Shown here one piece after another: positions 7,920 through 15,592 of a stretch of 22,459 bases of DNA. Source of the stretch: Kiritimatiellia bacterium (GTDB lineage Bacteria; Verrucomicrobiota; Kiritimatiellia; RFP12; UBA1067); assembly GCA_016296065.1 (NCBI GenBank), contig JAEDKA010000059.1, forward strand, positions 1-22,459. Direction: 5' to 3'. Under the pieces are notes generated by a model that worked only from the letters and a program-made list of their open reading frames with translations, had not been told where the DNA came from and did no database searches. Position 1 is the stretch's first letter. Every line of letters starts with the position of its first letter. A program made the translations under genes and the position numbers.

Positions 7920-7987
7920 ATTATAGAAAATCGACCGCCGAAAAGATAATCGGAATTAGATGCGCCTCACCATAGGCTCGACCTATA
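7920..7987 (-). promoter_or_regulatory. Ligase-gene promoter module with upstream hairpin
   Basis: Second copy of the module seen before pdxS. Reading towards the gene: an imperfect inverted repeat with ATAGG and CCTAT arms around 5 nt, 19 nt, GATTATC after AATTCC, 19 nt containing TTTTCGGCGG, then TATAAT. The -10 is about 20 nt before the ATG at 7900, leaving a leader of roughly 13 nt. Matching spacings with different filler sequence argue for a functional arrangement rather than a recent copy. Confidence 0.65.
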
Positions 7988-8033
7988 CCCTCCAGTGGTG
8001 TCGGTGTCCAATTGGCTCCTGCGCTGCATATTT

Positions 8034-8151
8034 CTCGCGAAGAAGCTCGACGCGATGGGCTACGAGATGTGGGCGACGCGCGGCGCTGCAGGAGTGGCAT
8101 GCAAATCTACACTGAAAAAAACGAAGGCGCGGCTAGTGTGCCGCACCCCAT
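8034..8151 (+). pseudogene. Scrambled fragment of carB 3' end with terminator
   Basis: Positions 8034-8084 are identical to 3201-3251 within carB. Positions 8084-8151 match 3526-3592, the carB end plus its downstream hairpin, apart from one extra A. The intervening 274 bp of carB are missing, with one shared base at the junction. The piece is not a gene: it encodes only part of the MGS-like domain. Its hairpin (GCGGC-GCCGC at 8129-8144, seven A at 8115-8121) reads as a terminator behind the ATPase gene that ends at 8188. Confidence 0.85.
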
Positions 8152-8187
8152 TTCGAGACACCGAGACCGTGTCGGTTCAATCGTTCG

Positions 8188-9225
8188 CTACTTCGCCTTG
8201 AGCGACTTCTTGAGCATCAGATATAGCGTCTTGCGCTCTTCCTTTGAGAAGGACGCAATGCGTTCTTCCCACTCGCGCTCGAACTCGCTCTTCTGGCCGC
8301 CGAGCGCGAGGAAATGCGCCTTCAGCACCTTCTTCGCCTCGTCGAGGTACATGCGCACCTCGGGATTGAGCTCGTCCATCACAAGCGCGTTCTCGCGGTG
8401 CAGCGCGGGGAAGCGGTCGGATATGAGGTACGCAGTGAAGGGAACGCCGCCGGAGCGGACGATCGCGGACTGCTCGTGCAGCTGGAAACCGTCCGTGCCC
8501 GCGAACACGAGCCTCCCCGCGCCGGTGAACTTGCGCTTCCACTCGATCACCTCGAGCTTCGCCGTCGCGCCGTTCTCGAGCGACAGCTTGTAGTCCGTCG
8601 TGCTTTTCTGCACGATCACCGGCGTGACCGGCAGCCCGTTGAAATAGATGCGGACATCCGGATAGCTCTTGAGGTAGAGGGCGAACTTGGACGCCAGCCC
8701 CTGCACCGTCTCGGCGGCGTTGAGGAGCGAGTCGCAGTTTGCCTTGGCGTTCGTGACGTAAACTTCCGTTCCGGTGCCGGGCCCGGGCTGTGCGGCCTCG
8801 TCTATGTCGAAGACGCCGGGAGCCGTGATATCGCCCGAGATCACGTAGGAACGAAGCGAGCCGTCGTGCGCCGACGTCGTGCGCCACTCGACGTGCGTAC
8901 CGAGCGCGAAAGCCTTGAAGCGTCCGCGCCCATGGCGCCCGTGCAACCTCCTATGCTCGAGCCCGGTCTGCGTCGACATGCGTTTCCAACTGCCGCCGAG
9001 CGAGCCGAAGGTCGATTCCGCGTTGGGGACGTCGATGCCAGTTCCGTCGTCGGATACGCGCACCGCCTCGACGGCGCCGAGCGGATTCGTGACAAGGTCG
9101 ACCTTGACCTCCTTCGCGTCCGCGTCAAGCGCGTTCCATACCAGTTCCTCAATGGCCGCCATGGGGGCGGACTTCGCCAGCGATTCGATGTGGTCCGGCT
9201 TCGCCTGGACGTAGATCTGTTTCAT
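8188..9225 (-). CDS. GHKL-type ATPase, function unknown
   Basis: A 345-residue protein with an N-terminal GHKL (Hsp90/MutL/histidine-kinase) ATP-binding fold. The N box is IEELVWNALDADA (Glu26/27, Asn31), the G1 box is VSDDGTGI (58-64) and the G2 loop is HGRHGRGRFKAFALG (95-109). The N box resembles that of MutL and MORC proteins more than that of histidine kinases; no kinase, MutL endonuclease or membrane segment is visible. The C-terminal half is unfamiliar and ends in a charged helical stretch. It follows xseB and the pyrophosphorylase gene on the same strand. The gap before it is made almost wholly of a GTTCAAAA repeat, so no Shine-Dalgarno is present. A DNA-repair or defence role is possible but unproven. 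Confidence 0.75.
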   Translation of the reverse strand: MKQIYVQAKPDHIESLAKSAPMAAIEELVWNALDADAKEVKVDLVTNPLGAVEAVRVSDDGTGIDVPNAESTFGSLGGSWKRMSTQTGLEHRRLHGRHGRGRFKAFALGTHVEWRTTSAHDGSLRSYVISGDITAPGVFDIDEAAQPGPGTGTEVYVTNAKANCDSLLNAAETVQGLASKFALYLKSYPDVRIYFNGLPVTPVIVQKSTTDYKLSLENGATAKLEVIEWKRKFTGAGRLVFAGTDGFQLHEQSAIVRSGGVPFTAYLISDRFPALHRENALVMDELNPEVRMYLDEAKKVLKAHFLALGGQKSEFEREWEERIASFSKEERKTLYLMLKKSLKAK

Positions 9226-9230
9226 GAAAG

Positions 9231-9268
9231 GTTCAAAAGTTCAAAGGTTCTAGAGTTCAAAAGTTCAA
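9231..9268. repeat. Family C short-word repeat between xseB and the ATPase gene
   Basis: About five tandem, slightly varied units of the word GTTCAAAA, with a TCTAGA in the middle, fill the gap of about 39 bp and supply the xseB stop codon. The words are unlike families A and B. Its presence leaves the downstream ATPase start without a normal ribosome site. Confidence 0.75.
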
Positions 9269-9465
9269 GGATTCATCGGCTCGACGGCGCCGCTCTTCGT
9301 CACCTTCTCTATCCTCTGTCGGATGGACTCGAGATCCTTCTGGCATTCGTCGACGAGCTTGCGTCCGTCCTCGAACGCCGCGATCATGTCGTCCAGCTTC
9401 ATGTCGCCGGACTCCATTTTCGCGACGAGTTCCTCGAGCTTCTTGAGGTTGTCCTCAAACTTCAT
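9265..9465 (-). CDS. xseB: Exodeoxyribonuclease VII small subunit
   Basis: XseB binds the large subunit XseA to form exonuclease VII, which degrades single-stranded DNA. The 66-residue product begins MKFEDNLKKLEELVAKME and continues with the typical two-helix pattern (LDDMIAAFEDGRKLVDECQK, then LESIRQRIEKV). I start it at 9465 because this matches the family; an upstream in-frame stretch lies within the end of the pyrophosphorylase gene. It begins 4 bp after that gene's stop, so the two are co-transcribed. The last codons and stop run into the family C repeat. xseA is not in the window. Confidence 0.92.
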   Translation of the reverse strand: MKFEDNLKKLEELVAKMESGDMKLDDMIAAFEDGRKLVDECQKDLESIRQRIEKVTKSGAVEPMNP

Positions 9466-9469
9466 GACC

Positions 9470-10813
9470 TCACTCCGCGCCGAGGGCGATACCGATGGAC
9501 TTGATGTCGCATGCGTCAAGCGCGTACGCCGGATCGATCTCGACCGGAACGCCTTCCTTCACCGAGACGCCCGCCTCGTCGAGCCAGCGGCGCCACTTCG
9601 CCTGCATGTCGGCCTTGCACGTCGCAGGCGAGTCGGACCCCTCGGCGTTCTTCACGGGCGAGAACTCGTCCTTCTGGTCGAAGGCGAGGAACGCCGCGCG
9701 GCGCGCGTTGGGAAGGACGTCGAAGATGAACTTCTCGAACTTGTATCCGTTAGGTTCGGAAGGCTTCACGACCTTGCCCTTCGCGTCGACGAACGGAATC
9801 TTCTTGAACGCGAGGTGGAGCGGCATCGCCTTCCCGGCCTCGCGTTCGAGGAACGCGCGGTCGAAGACGTGGATCGCGGGCGATCCGTACAGGAAGTAGA
9901 GCGAGCCGTCCTTCGCGCGGCGGTTGCACTGCTCGTCGGTCATCTCCGTGTACTCGACCATGCGGAACGAGTCGCCGAAGCGCATCGGCATGCCGACCTT
10001 CTCCTTCGGGTCGCGCTTTGCGCAGAGCTTTAGGGAGTAGTCGGACTTCTCCATGACATGGTAGCCGATGAACGCGGGGTCCGCGATCTCGACGAGGGGA
10101 TTGTCGACCTGGAAGAAGAACACGGACTTTATCCCGCGCTTCTTCATGTCGTCGAGCGCTCCTGAGCGCTTGAGCGCGGCGAGGAGCCCGCCGTGTCCGT
10201 CCGGGCTCATGAAGACGTGTCCCGGCGCGTCCATGATGATCTTGCCGTCCGCCGTCATGCCAGGCCACATCCCCTGCGTGAAGAAGAACACGTCGTCGGG
10301 GTTGAGACCGAAGTAGTCGTTCTCCTCGAAGCACCTCACCGTCGCCTCGTTGTTCGCCTCGCTCGTCATAACGTAAAACGGGATGGTGCGCCCGTAGCGG
10401 ATCGTCCTCGCGAGGATCTTGCGCGCGTGGAAGTAGAAGAGCGGCGCGCCGGTGATGGGACCAATCGAATAGCATCCCTTCGGCCCGTCGTACCCGAGGC
10501 GCGAGCCCTGCCCGCCCGCCACGAGAAGCGCCGCGACGCGTCCGGCCTTCAGCTCCTTCTCGCCTGCCGCGACGGCCTCGGCGAGCTTCTTGCCCTTGAG
10601 CACAGCCACCTTCGGGGCGACGCCCTTCGAGTTGTCGACCGCGGCCGTCCCGGCCTTGAGCGCCTTCTGGCAGTAGCCGAGGCTCTTTGGCTCGATCTTC
10701 GCGATCTGAGCGAGGAGAGCCTTCTGCTCCTCCTTCGAAATCTTCTTCCACCAGGCAAGGACGTGTTCCTGTCCGCACCCTTCAAGCATCTTCTTCGCCT
10801 CTGCGTAGTTCAT
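9470..10813 (-). CDS. UTP-sugar-1-phosphate uridylyltransferase (UDPGP/UAP1 family)
   Basis: A 447-residue cytoplasmic nucleotidyltransferase of the eukaryote-like UDPGP family, which makes UDP-sugars such as UDP-N-acetylglucosamine or UDP-glucose from UTP and a sugar 1-phosphate. The nucleotide-binding loop is LLVAGGQGSRLG followed by GPKG (96-112). Further family features are the MSPDGHGG segment (203-209) and QVDNPL (235-240), with Asp237 the likely metal ligand. Substrate choice cannot be fixed by eye. The ATG at 10813 is preceded by AAGGAG at 8 nt; an in-frame GTG at 10822 would put that site inside the coding region. It has its own promoter, and xseB follows 4 bp downstream. Confidence 0.85.
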   Translation of the reverse strand: MNYAEAKKMLEGCGQEHVLAWWKKISKEEQKALLAQIAKIEPKSLGYCQKALKAGTAAVDNSKGVAPKVAVLKGKKLAEAVAAGEKELKAGRVAALLVAGGQGSRLGYDGPKGCYSIGPITGAPLFYFHARKILARTIRYGRTIPFYVMTSEANNEATVRCFEENDYFGLNPDDVFFFTQGMWPGMTADGKIIMDAPGHVFMSPDGHGGLLAALKRSGALDDMKKRGIKSVFFFQVDNPLVEIADPAFIGYHVMEKSDYSLKLCAKRDPKEKVGMPMRFGDSFRMVEYTEMTDEQCNRRAKDGSLYFLYGSPAIHVFDRAFLEREAGKAMPLHLAFKKIPFVDAKGKVVKPSEPNGYKFEKFIFDVLPNARRAAFLAFDQKDEFSPVKNAEGSDSPATCKADMQAKWRRWLDEAGVSVKEGVPVEIDPAYALDACDIKSIGIALGAE

Positions 10814-10842
10814 TACGGTCACTCCTTTTGGATTTGCGCAAT

Positions 10843-10872
10843 ATTATACCAAAAATCGCGCAACTATATCAC
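10843..10872 (-). promoter_or_regulatory. Promoter for the pyrophosphorylase-xseB-ATPase group
   Basis: Read towards the gene: GTGATA, 18 nt, TATAAT, then about 29 nt to the ATG with AAGGAG in the leader. The -10 is perfect and the -35 matches four of six positions. It occupies the gap behind the GH2 gene stop. Confidence 0.55.
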
Positions 10873-10882
10873 ACCGTCTCCG

Positions 10883-13780
10883 TCAGCGGCGGGGGAGCGT
10901 GACGGATGCGGGGCGCACGCCTTTCGCGGACGCCGTGAGCTTCAGCGGGAGCCCCGAGCCGCCCGTGCGCCGGACAATCACCAGGGCGCGTCCGTAATAG
11001 AGCGGATGCGACGACGTGTCGGCGAACGAGTCGAGTCCGTTAGGCGAACCGTTGCCCACAGCGACAATCTCGCCCGGTCCTTCGAGAACAAACGACACGC
11101 GGTCCTTCGCGAGCGGCAGCACCGTCCCGTCGTCGTCCTCGATCTCGACCTTGACGAAGCCCAGCTCGCCGTCCGCCAGGTCCGCCGCCTCGGGCGTTAG
11201 CCTCACCGCAGCCGGCTTGTACGCCGTCTTGCGCGAGTCCTCGCCGATGGGGTGTCCGTTGCGGAAAGCTATCACCTTGATCTCGCCGGGCTCGTACGGG
11301 ACCTCCCAGGAAAGGCGGTAGCGCTCGGTGACCTTGTAGTAGTCCGGGCTGTTCTTCCACTCCACCTTCGGCAGCTCGGCGAGCTTCTTCCTGCGCCCCG
11401 CGCTCTCGCCGTTCACGAAGAGCTCCGCCTCGTCCCCGCTCGTGTAGCACACGACCGTGATCTTCTCGCCCTCGCGTCCGTCCCAGTTCCAGTGCGGCAG
11501 CAGGTGCACCGTCTCCTTGCGCTCGTTCCAGAGCGAGCGGTAGAGCCAGTAGCGGTCCTTGGGCATCGCGCAGAGGTCGCAGATCCCGAAGAACGAGCTG
11601 CGGCATGTGTTGGGATTCGGCGTCGGCTCGCCGAGGTAGTCGATGCCAGTCCACACGAACTCGCCCGCGACGAACCTGTCGCGCTCCATGCGCGCGAACT
11701 CGGCGTCGGGTATGTCGGACCAGTCGGCGGCGCAGCGGTCGTACGAGTCGAGTTCGACCACGGTCTTCGGATCGTAGTCAAGCGGCTTCGCGCTCGGCTT
11801 CGGCGGGAAGTACCCCCAACTGGAGAGCGCCGAAGCGGACTCGGAATACACAATCGGCTTGTCCGGATACTTCTCACGCATCGGCATGTAGCGCTCGCTG
11901 TAGTTCCACCCCGTCAGGTCCATCGCGGCGTAGTCGCCGCGGCCGACGGACTCCGTGAAGCAGCAGCCGATTCCGACCGGACGCGTCGGATCCTCCCTGC
12001 GGACGATGTCGCGGAAGTGCGCGCAGCGCTTTTCGTTGACGCCCTGCGGATACTTCTTGCCGTCCGGCGCGATTTCGTTTCCGATGGACCAGCACACGAT
12101 GCACGGATGGTTCCGGTCGCGCCGCACAAACGCCTTGAGGTTCCGCTCCACGAGCGCCTCGGGCGCCTCGTCCTTGCCGAGCCCGGCCGTGCCGTCCCAC
12201 TTGTCGAAGCACTCGTTCCACACGACGATGCCCATCTCGTCGCAGAGATCCAGGACCTCCTCGGCGCACGCGTTGTGCGAAGTCCTCAAGGCGTTCACGC
12301 CCATCTCCTTCATGACCTCCAGCTGACGCCGCATCGCGCCCTTGTCGAACGCCATGCCGAGCGGACCGAGGTCGGAGTGCAGGTTCACGCCCTTGAGCTG
12401 CAGGCGGCGTCCGTTGAGGTGGAAGCCGTCGTCGGCGGTGAACTCGGCGGTGCGGATTCCGTACCTGTACGTCTTGCCGCACACCATTGTCTCGTAGAGC
12501 TTCGGATTGGTGACGTCCCACATCACCGGGTTCTCCACGTCGAACTCGTTCACGATCTCGCTCGAGCTGACGGGCGTTTTGTACGTGACGCGCACCTTCG
12601 CGCGCTCGGGCGTCACGTCGGTGACCGTTATCTTCACAGAGCCCCATATCGCGCGGTCCTCCGCATCCTCCACGACGAGCTTCACGTCGCGGTAGATGCC
12701 GGCGCCCGGATACCACCTGCTGCCGTGCTTCGTGGTGTCCGCCTTGACCACGAGCTCGTTCTTCTCGCCGAACTTCAGCTTCGCGGTGAGGTCGACTTCG
12801 AACGACATGTATCCGTAGTCCCATCCGCCGACCTTCTCGCCGTTGAGGAACACCTCCGGATTCGACATGACGCCACCGAAGCGGAGCGCGACGAACCTGC
12901 CCGCGACCTCGAGCGGAAGCTCTATCGTGCGGCGATACCACCCGACGCCCTTCCAGGGGAGCTTGCCGGTATTGCCGTCGCCGTTGGCGTCGAACGGGCC
13001 GGCGATGGCCCAGTCGTGCGGGACCCTCACCTTCGTCCACTCCTTCTGGTCGCGCGAGAACTCCCATCCGTCGTGAAGGACGAACTCGCCCTCGACAGGA
13101 CCCTCCTCCGCGGCGAGGACGGACTTAACCTCGGCCCTTATCGCCTCCCTCGCGCTCTCGTCCTGCGCGAGGACGTATCCGCGCAGATAGTAAGGCATCC
13201 ACCCCTTCGTCCACGACGTGTCCCTGAACGGCTCGTCATAAAGCGACCGGTCCGGAAGCACGTCGTCCGTCGTCCCGGCCTTGCCGTCCGGCCCCATTGA
13301 GTAGAGCGTCGGATACTCGCCCTCGCCGTTGCACACGTATACGTAGTCGTGTCCCCACGGATCCTGCACGACGTGGTTGATGTACGGACCGTTCCAGTTC
13401 TTTTTCTTCGGCGTAATCGCCGCGAGCGCCTCAAGTCCCTCCTCCGTCGATGGATAATTCCCGACGTGGTAGCGGTAGCGCCCCAGCGCCTCCGCCAGCG
13501 AGTCGACCGACTTGCGCACCTGCAGCTGAGCGCGAGAGATGCGCTCAGGCCCGCCCTTCCCGGCGACCGACAGCACAAGAGAGCCAAGCACCGCGAGCCC
13601 CAGCACGACGACGGCATAGAAGACGACGCCCCTCTTGAGCTTCGGTGCACCGCCTCCGAGCGCCGCACGCTTCATAGCGTATTCGCGCTCGATCGCCTTT
13701 ATCGCCGCGATGCGTTTTCTCTTCTTCGGGTCCTTTGTCGGGAACTTCTTTCTCAGTGCCGAGTAATCCACCATCGCCAT
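10883..13780 (-). CDS. Membrane-anchored GspG-like domain fused to GH2 glycoside hydrolase
   Basis: A 965-residue fusion. Residues 1-50 are basic and cytoplasmic, 51-73 form one membrane segment, and 84-180 are a clear GspG (type II secretion major pseudopilin) C-terminal domain with YPSTEEGLEAL, GPYINHVVQDPWGHDY and LYSMGPDGKAGTTDD. Residues 235-965 are a GH2 enzyme: sugar-binding beta domain (LHDGWEFS, VRVPHDW), Ig-like domain, TIM barrel, and C-terminal beta domains. The acid/base is Glu569 in SIGNEI and the likely nucleophile is Glu647 in YSESAS. It should hydrolyse a beta-linked sugar (galactoside, glucuronide or similar) outside the inner membrane. No prepilin Glu+5 remains. ATGs at 13780 and 13774 are both possible, with GAGAGG upstream. 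It follows the esterase gene by 26 bp, so they are probably one operon. The fusion is unusual. Confidence 0.9.
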   Translation of the reverse strand: MAMVDYSALRKKFPTKDPKKRKRIAAIKAIEREYAMKRAALGGGAPKLKRGVVFYAVVVLGLAVLGSLVLSVAGKGGPERISRAQLQVRKSVDSLAEALGRYRYHVGNYPSTEEGLEALAAITPKKKNWNGPYINHVVQDPWGHDYVYVCNGEGEYPTLYSMGPDGKAGTTDDVLPDRSLYDEPFRDTSWTKGWMPYYLRGYVLAQDESAREAIRAEVKSVLAAEEGPVEGEFVLHDGWEFSRDQKEWTKVRVPHDWAIAGPFDANGDGNTGKLPWKGVGWYRRTIELPLEVAGRFVALRFGGVMSNPEVFLNGEKVGGWDYGYMSFEVDLTAKLKFGEKNELVVKADTTKHGSRWYPGAGIYRDVKLVVEDAEDRAIWGSVKITVTDVTPERAKVRVTYKTPVSSSEIVNEFDVENPVMWDVTNPKLYETMVCGKTYRYGIRTAEFTADDGFHLNGRRLQLKGVNLHSDLGPLGMAFDKGAMRRQLEVMKEMGVNALRTSHNACAEEVLDLCDEMGIVVWNECFDKWDGTAGLGKDEAPEALVERNLKAFVRRDRNHPCIVCWSIGNEIAPDGKKYPQGVNEKRCAHFRDIVRREDPTRPVGIGCCFTESVGRGDYAAMDLTGWNYSERYMPMREKYPDKPIVYSESASALSSWGYFPPKPSAKPLDYDPKTVVELDSYDRCAADWSDIPDAEFARMERDRFVAGEFVWTGIDYLGEPTPNPNTCRSSFFGICDLCAMPKDRYWLYRSLWNERKETVHLLPHWNWDGREGEKITVVCYTSGDEAELFVNGESAGRRKKLAELPKVEWKNSPDYYKVTERYRLSWEVPYEPGEIKVIAFRNGHPIGEDSRKTAYKPAAVRLTPEAADLADGELGFVKVEIEDDDGTVLPLAKDRVSFVLEGPGEIVAVGNGSPNGLDSFADTSSHPLYYGRALVIVRRTGGSGLPLKLTASAKGVRPASVTLPRR

Positions 13781-13806
13781 GCCCTCTCTTTACATCCAGA
13801 AAACCG

Positions 13807-15534
13807 CTATTCGAGAATCCCTCCGACAGCGAGCGAAATCGCCTCCGCGATGCGCTCGTGCCCAGCCGCGGACGGATGCAGCCTGTCGCGCTCGCCGTTG
13901 CTGAAGAACGGAACGTGCGCGTCGGAGACGGGATAGAGTCCGCTGTCCGCGTTGATGTCCACCACCTTCGCCGCCCAGACGCCGCCGGCCTCCTTCACCG
14001 CCTCGACGTAGTCGTCGATGAAGAGCCCGAGTTCGTTCGAGTGGAACTCGTCCGGCTGCACGTTGTTCGCGCCGAACGTCGCGAATCCGCGGTGGATCGG
14101 CGTGAGCAGCACGAAGCGCGACTTCGGGAAGCTCGCCCTGAGGAACGACATCGCGGAGTTGATGCGTCCGCGCAGCGTCGAGCCGTCCATGGAAAGCGCA
14201 CGCTTCTTCACGGCGACCTCGCGTCCGTTCCTGTTCACCTTCGCGTCCGAAACCTCGTACCACTCGCCAAGCGGGACGTTGGAGTTGTAGTCGTTCGTGC
14301 CGGCGAAGACGAACACGACGTCAGGACACTCCTTGTGGTCCTTCATGTACGCCCGCGCCTGGTCCGCAATGTGCGACCACTGCTGTCCGTTGATTCCGTA
14401 CACGAGCGGGCTGAATCCGTACCAGTCGCCGAGGAATCCCCAGTAGTTCTTCGTGCAGCCGATGTGGCGCCTGTCTGTGATCGAATCGCCGAGGAACAGC
14501 ACCTTCTTCGAGGGCTTCGCGAACTGCGCAAGCCAGGCGGCCGCCTCGTCGGACCACACGTCCGTCGCACGTCCAATCCTGCGCAGCCCGTAGCCGTGTC
14601 CGCCGTTCGGATATATCTTCGCCGTCGACTTGACGCCCGCCCTGCGCAGATGCCAGTCGTACGTCACCGTCGTCTCGATCTGGCAGAAGTCGTCGATCGA
14701 CTGCGCGATGAACGCAGGAGGCGTCTCGGCGTCGACGGGATACTCCGGGCGGATGTCCATCCCCTTCCAGCCCTTGGACGGATTCGACGGATCGTTGCGG
14801 AAGCGGATGTCCCACGGATAGATCGGCATCTGGAAGTCTGGACGGCACGAATAGTCGTCCGCGTCGTCAACGCGCTCGTAGAGCCTCTTGCGCCAGTTGG
14901 TGGACGCGCGGATCGCGAGGTTGGCACCCGCAGAGAAGCCGATGACGCCTACGCGTCCCGGGTCGATGCCGTACTTCGCCGCGTCGCGCCTCAGTATGCC
15001 TATCGTGCGCTGCACGTCGCAGAGCGCCGCGTCGCGCTGCTCCGGTGCGCGGTAGATGAGAACCGCCGCCGAGAAGCCGAGCGTGTTGAGCCACTCCGCG
15101 ATCTCCGTTCCCTCCTTGTTCCACCCGAGCTGCCAGTAGCCTCCGCCGGGAAGGATCACCACGACGCCCTTCGCGCCCTCGCCGGCGGCGGGGAAGAACG
15201 TGAAGAACGGATCGTTCACGTCCGACACGACGAGGTTGCGCTGCCAGAGCTCGTGTTCCATCTTCTTGAGCGGCTTGTCGTTCGCCTTCATCGGCACCCT
15301 GCCATCGGGCCAAAGCTTCGTGTCTGCGGCGGGATCGTGCTTCCACAGCTCCTCGATGAGCGCCGCGCGCGCCTCGGGCGTGCTGTCGTCCGCACAGTAC
15401 CGCGCGGGATAGTGGCGTTCCTTCGAAACCTCCTCCGGAGTCTTCGCGAAAAGGGATGACACGGCCATCAGGCACAGTGCCGCGGCAAATGCGCCGCGCA
15501 CGGGCGACGCCTCGACGAGATTATTCTTCTTCAT
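13807..15534 (-). CDS. Secreted two-domain esterase: alpha/beta hydrolase plus SGNH hydrolase
   Basis: A 575-residue exported protein with a signal peptide (residues 1-30, ending SSLFA). Residues 100-340 form an alpha/beta-hydrolase like acetyl-xylan or feruloyl esterases: oxyanion-loop LPGGGYW, nucleophile Ser201 in GFSAG, Asp281 or 282, His313 in GGHGYG. Residues 343-575 form an SGNH/GDSL hydrolase: Ser351 in GDSIT, GTND at 412-415, and Asp550/His553 in DRLHPSAAGH. Both catalytic sets look intact, so one chain may remove two kinds of ester decoration (acetyl groups most likely) from a polysaccharide in the periplasm or outside. The GH2 gene follows by 26 bp, suggesting de-esterification feeds the glycosidase. 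A promoter lies so close that the mRNA may be leaderless. Confidence 0.88.
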   Translation of the reverse strand: MKKNNLVEASPVRGAFAAALCLMAVSSLFAKTPEEVSKERHYPARYCADDSTPEARAALIEELWKHDPAADTKLWPDGRVPMKANDKPLKKMEHELWQRNLVVSDVNDPFFTFFPAAGEGAKGVVVILPGGGYWQLGWNKEGTEIAEWLNTLGFSAAVLIYRAPEQRDAALCDVQRTIGILRRDAAKYGIDPGRVGVIGFSAGANLAIRASTNWRKRLYERVDDADDYSCRPDFQMPIYPWDIRFRNDPSNPSKGWKGMDIRPEYPVDAETPPAFIAQSIDDFCQIETTVTYDWHLRRAGVKSTAKIYPNGGHGYGLRRIGRATDVWSDEAAAWLAQFAKPSKKVLFLGDSITDRRHIGCTKNYWGFLGDWYGFSPLVYGINGQQWSHIADQARAYMKDHKECPDVVFVFAGTNDYNSNVPLGEWYEVSDAKVNRNGREVAVKKRALSMDGSTLRGRINSAMSFLRASFPKSRFVLLTPIHRGFATFGANNVQPDEFHSNELGLFIDDYVEAVKEAGGVWAAKVVDINADSGLYPVSDAHVPFFSNGERDRLHPSAAGHERIAEAISLAVGGILE

Positions 15535-15540
15535 GCTAAG

Positions 15541-15569
15541 ATTTTACCACACATCGCCCCTCCACGCAA
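15541..15569 (-). promoter_or_regulatory. Promoter for the esterase-GH2 operon, possibly leaderless
   Basis: TTGCGT, exactly 17 nt, TAAAAT, then only 6 nt (CTTAGC) to the ATG at 15534. Usual spacing would put the transcription start at or beside the A of ATG. No Shine-Dalgarno fits before the ATG, which supports a leaderless transcript. Confidence 0.6.
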
Positions 15570-15592
15570 TAGCGGCGGGTTCTTCGGGGGTG

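Noticed and set aside
11252..13300. 682-codon plus-strand open frame across the GH2 gene
   Set aside because: Antisense shadow of a gene with clear GH2 and GspG motifs; composition is dominated by Arg, Val and His and it has no recognisable domain.
13735..15459. 574-codon plus-strand open frame across the esterase gene
   Set aside because: Antisense shadow; the minus strand carries intact catalytic motifs and a signal peptide, the plus strand none.
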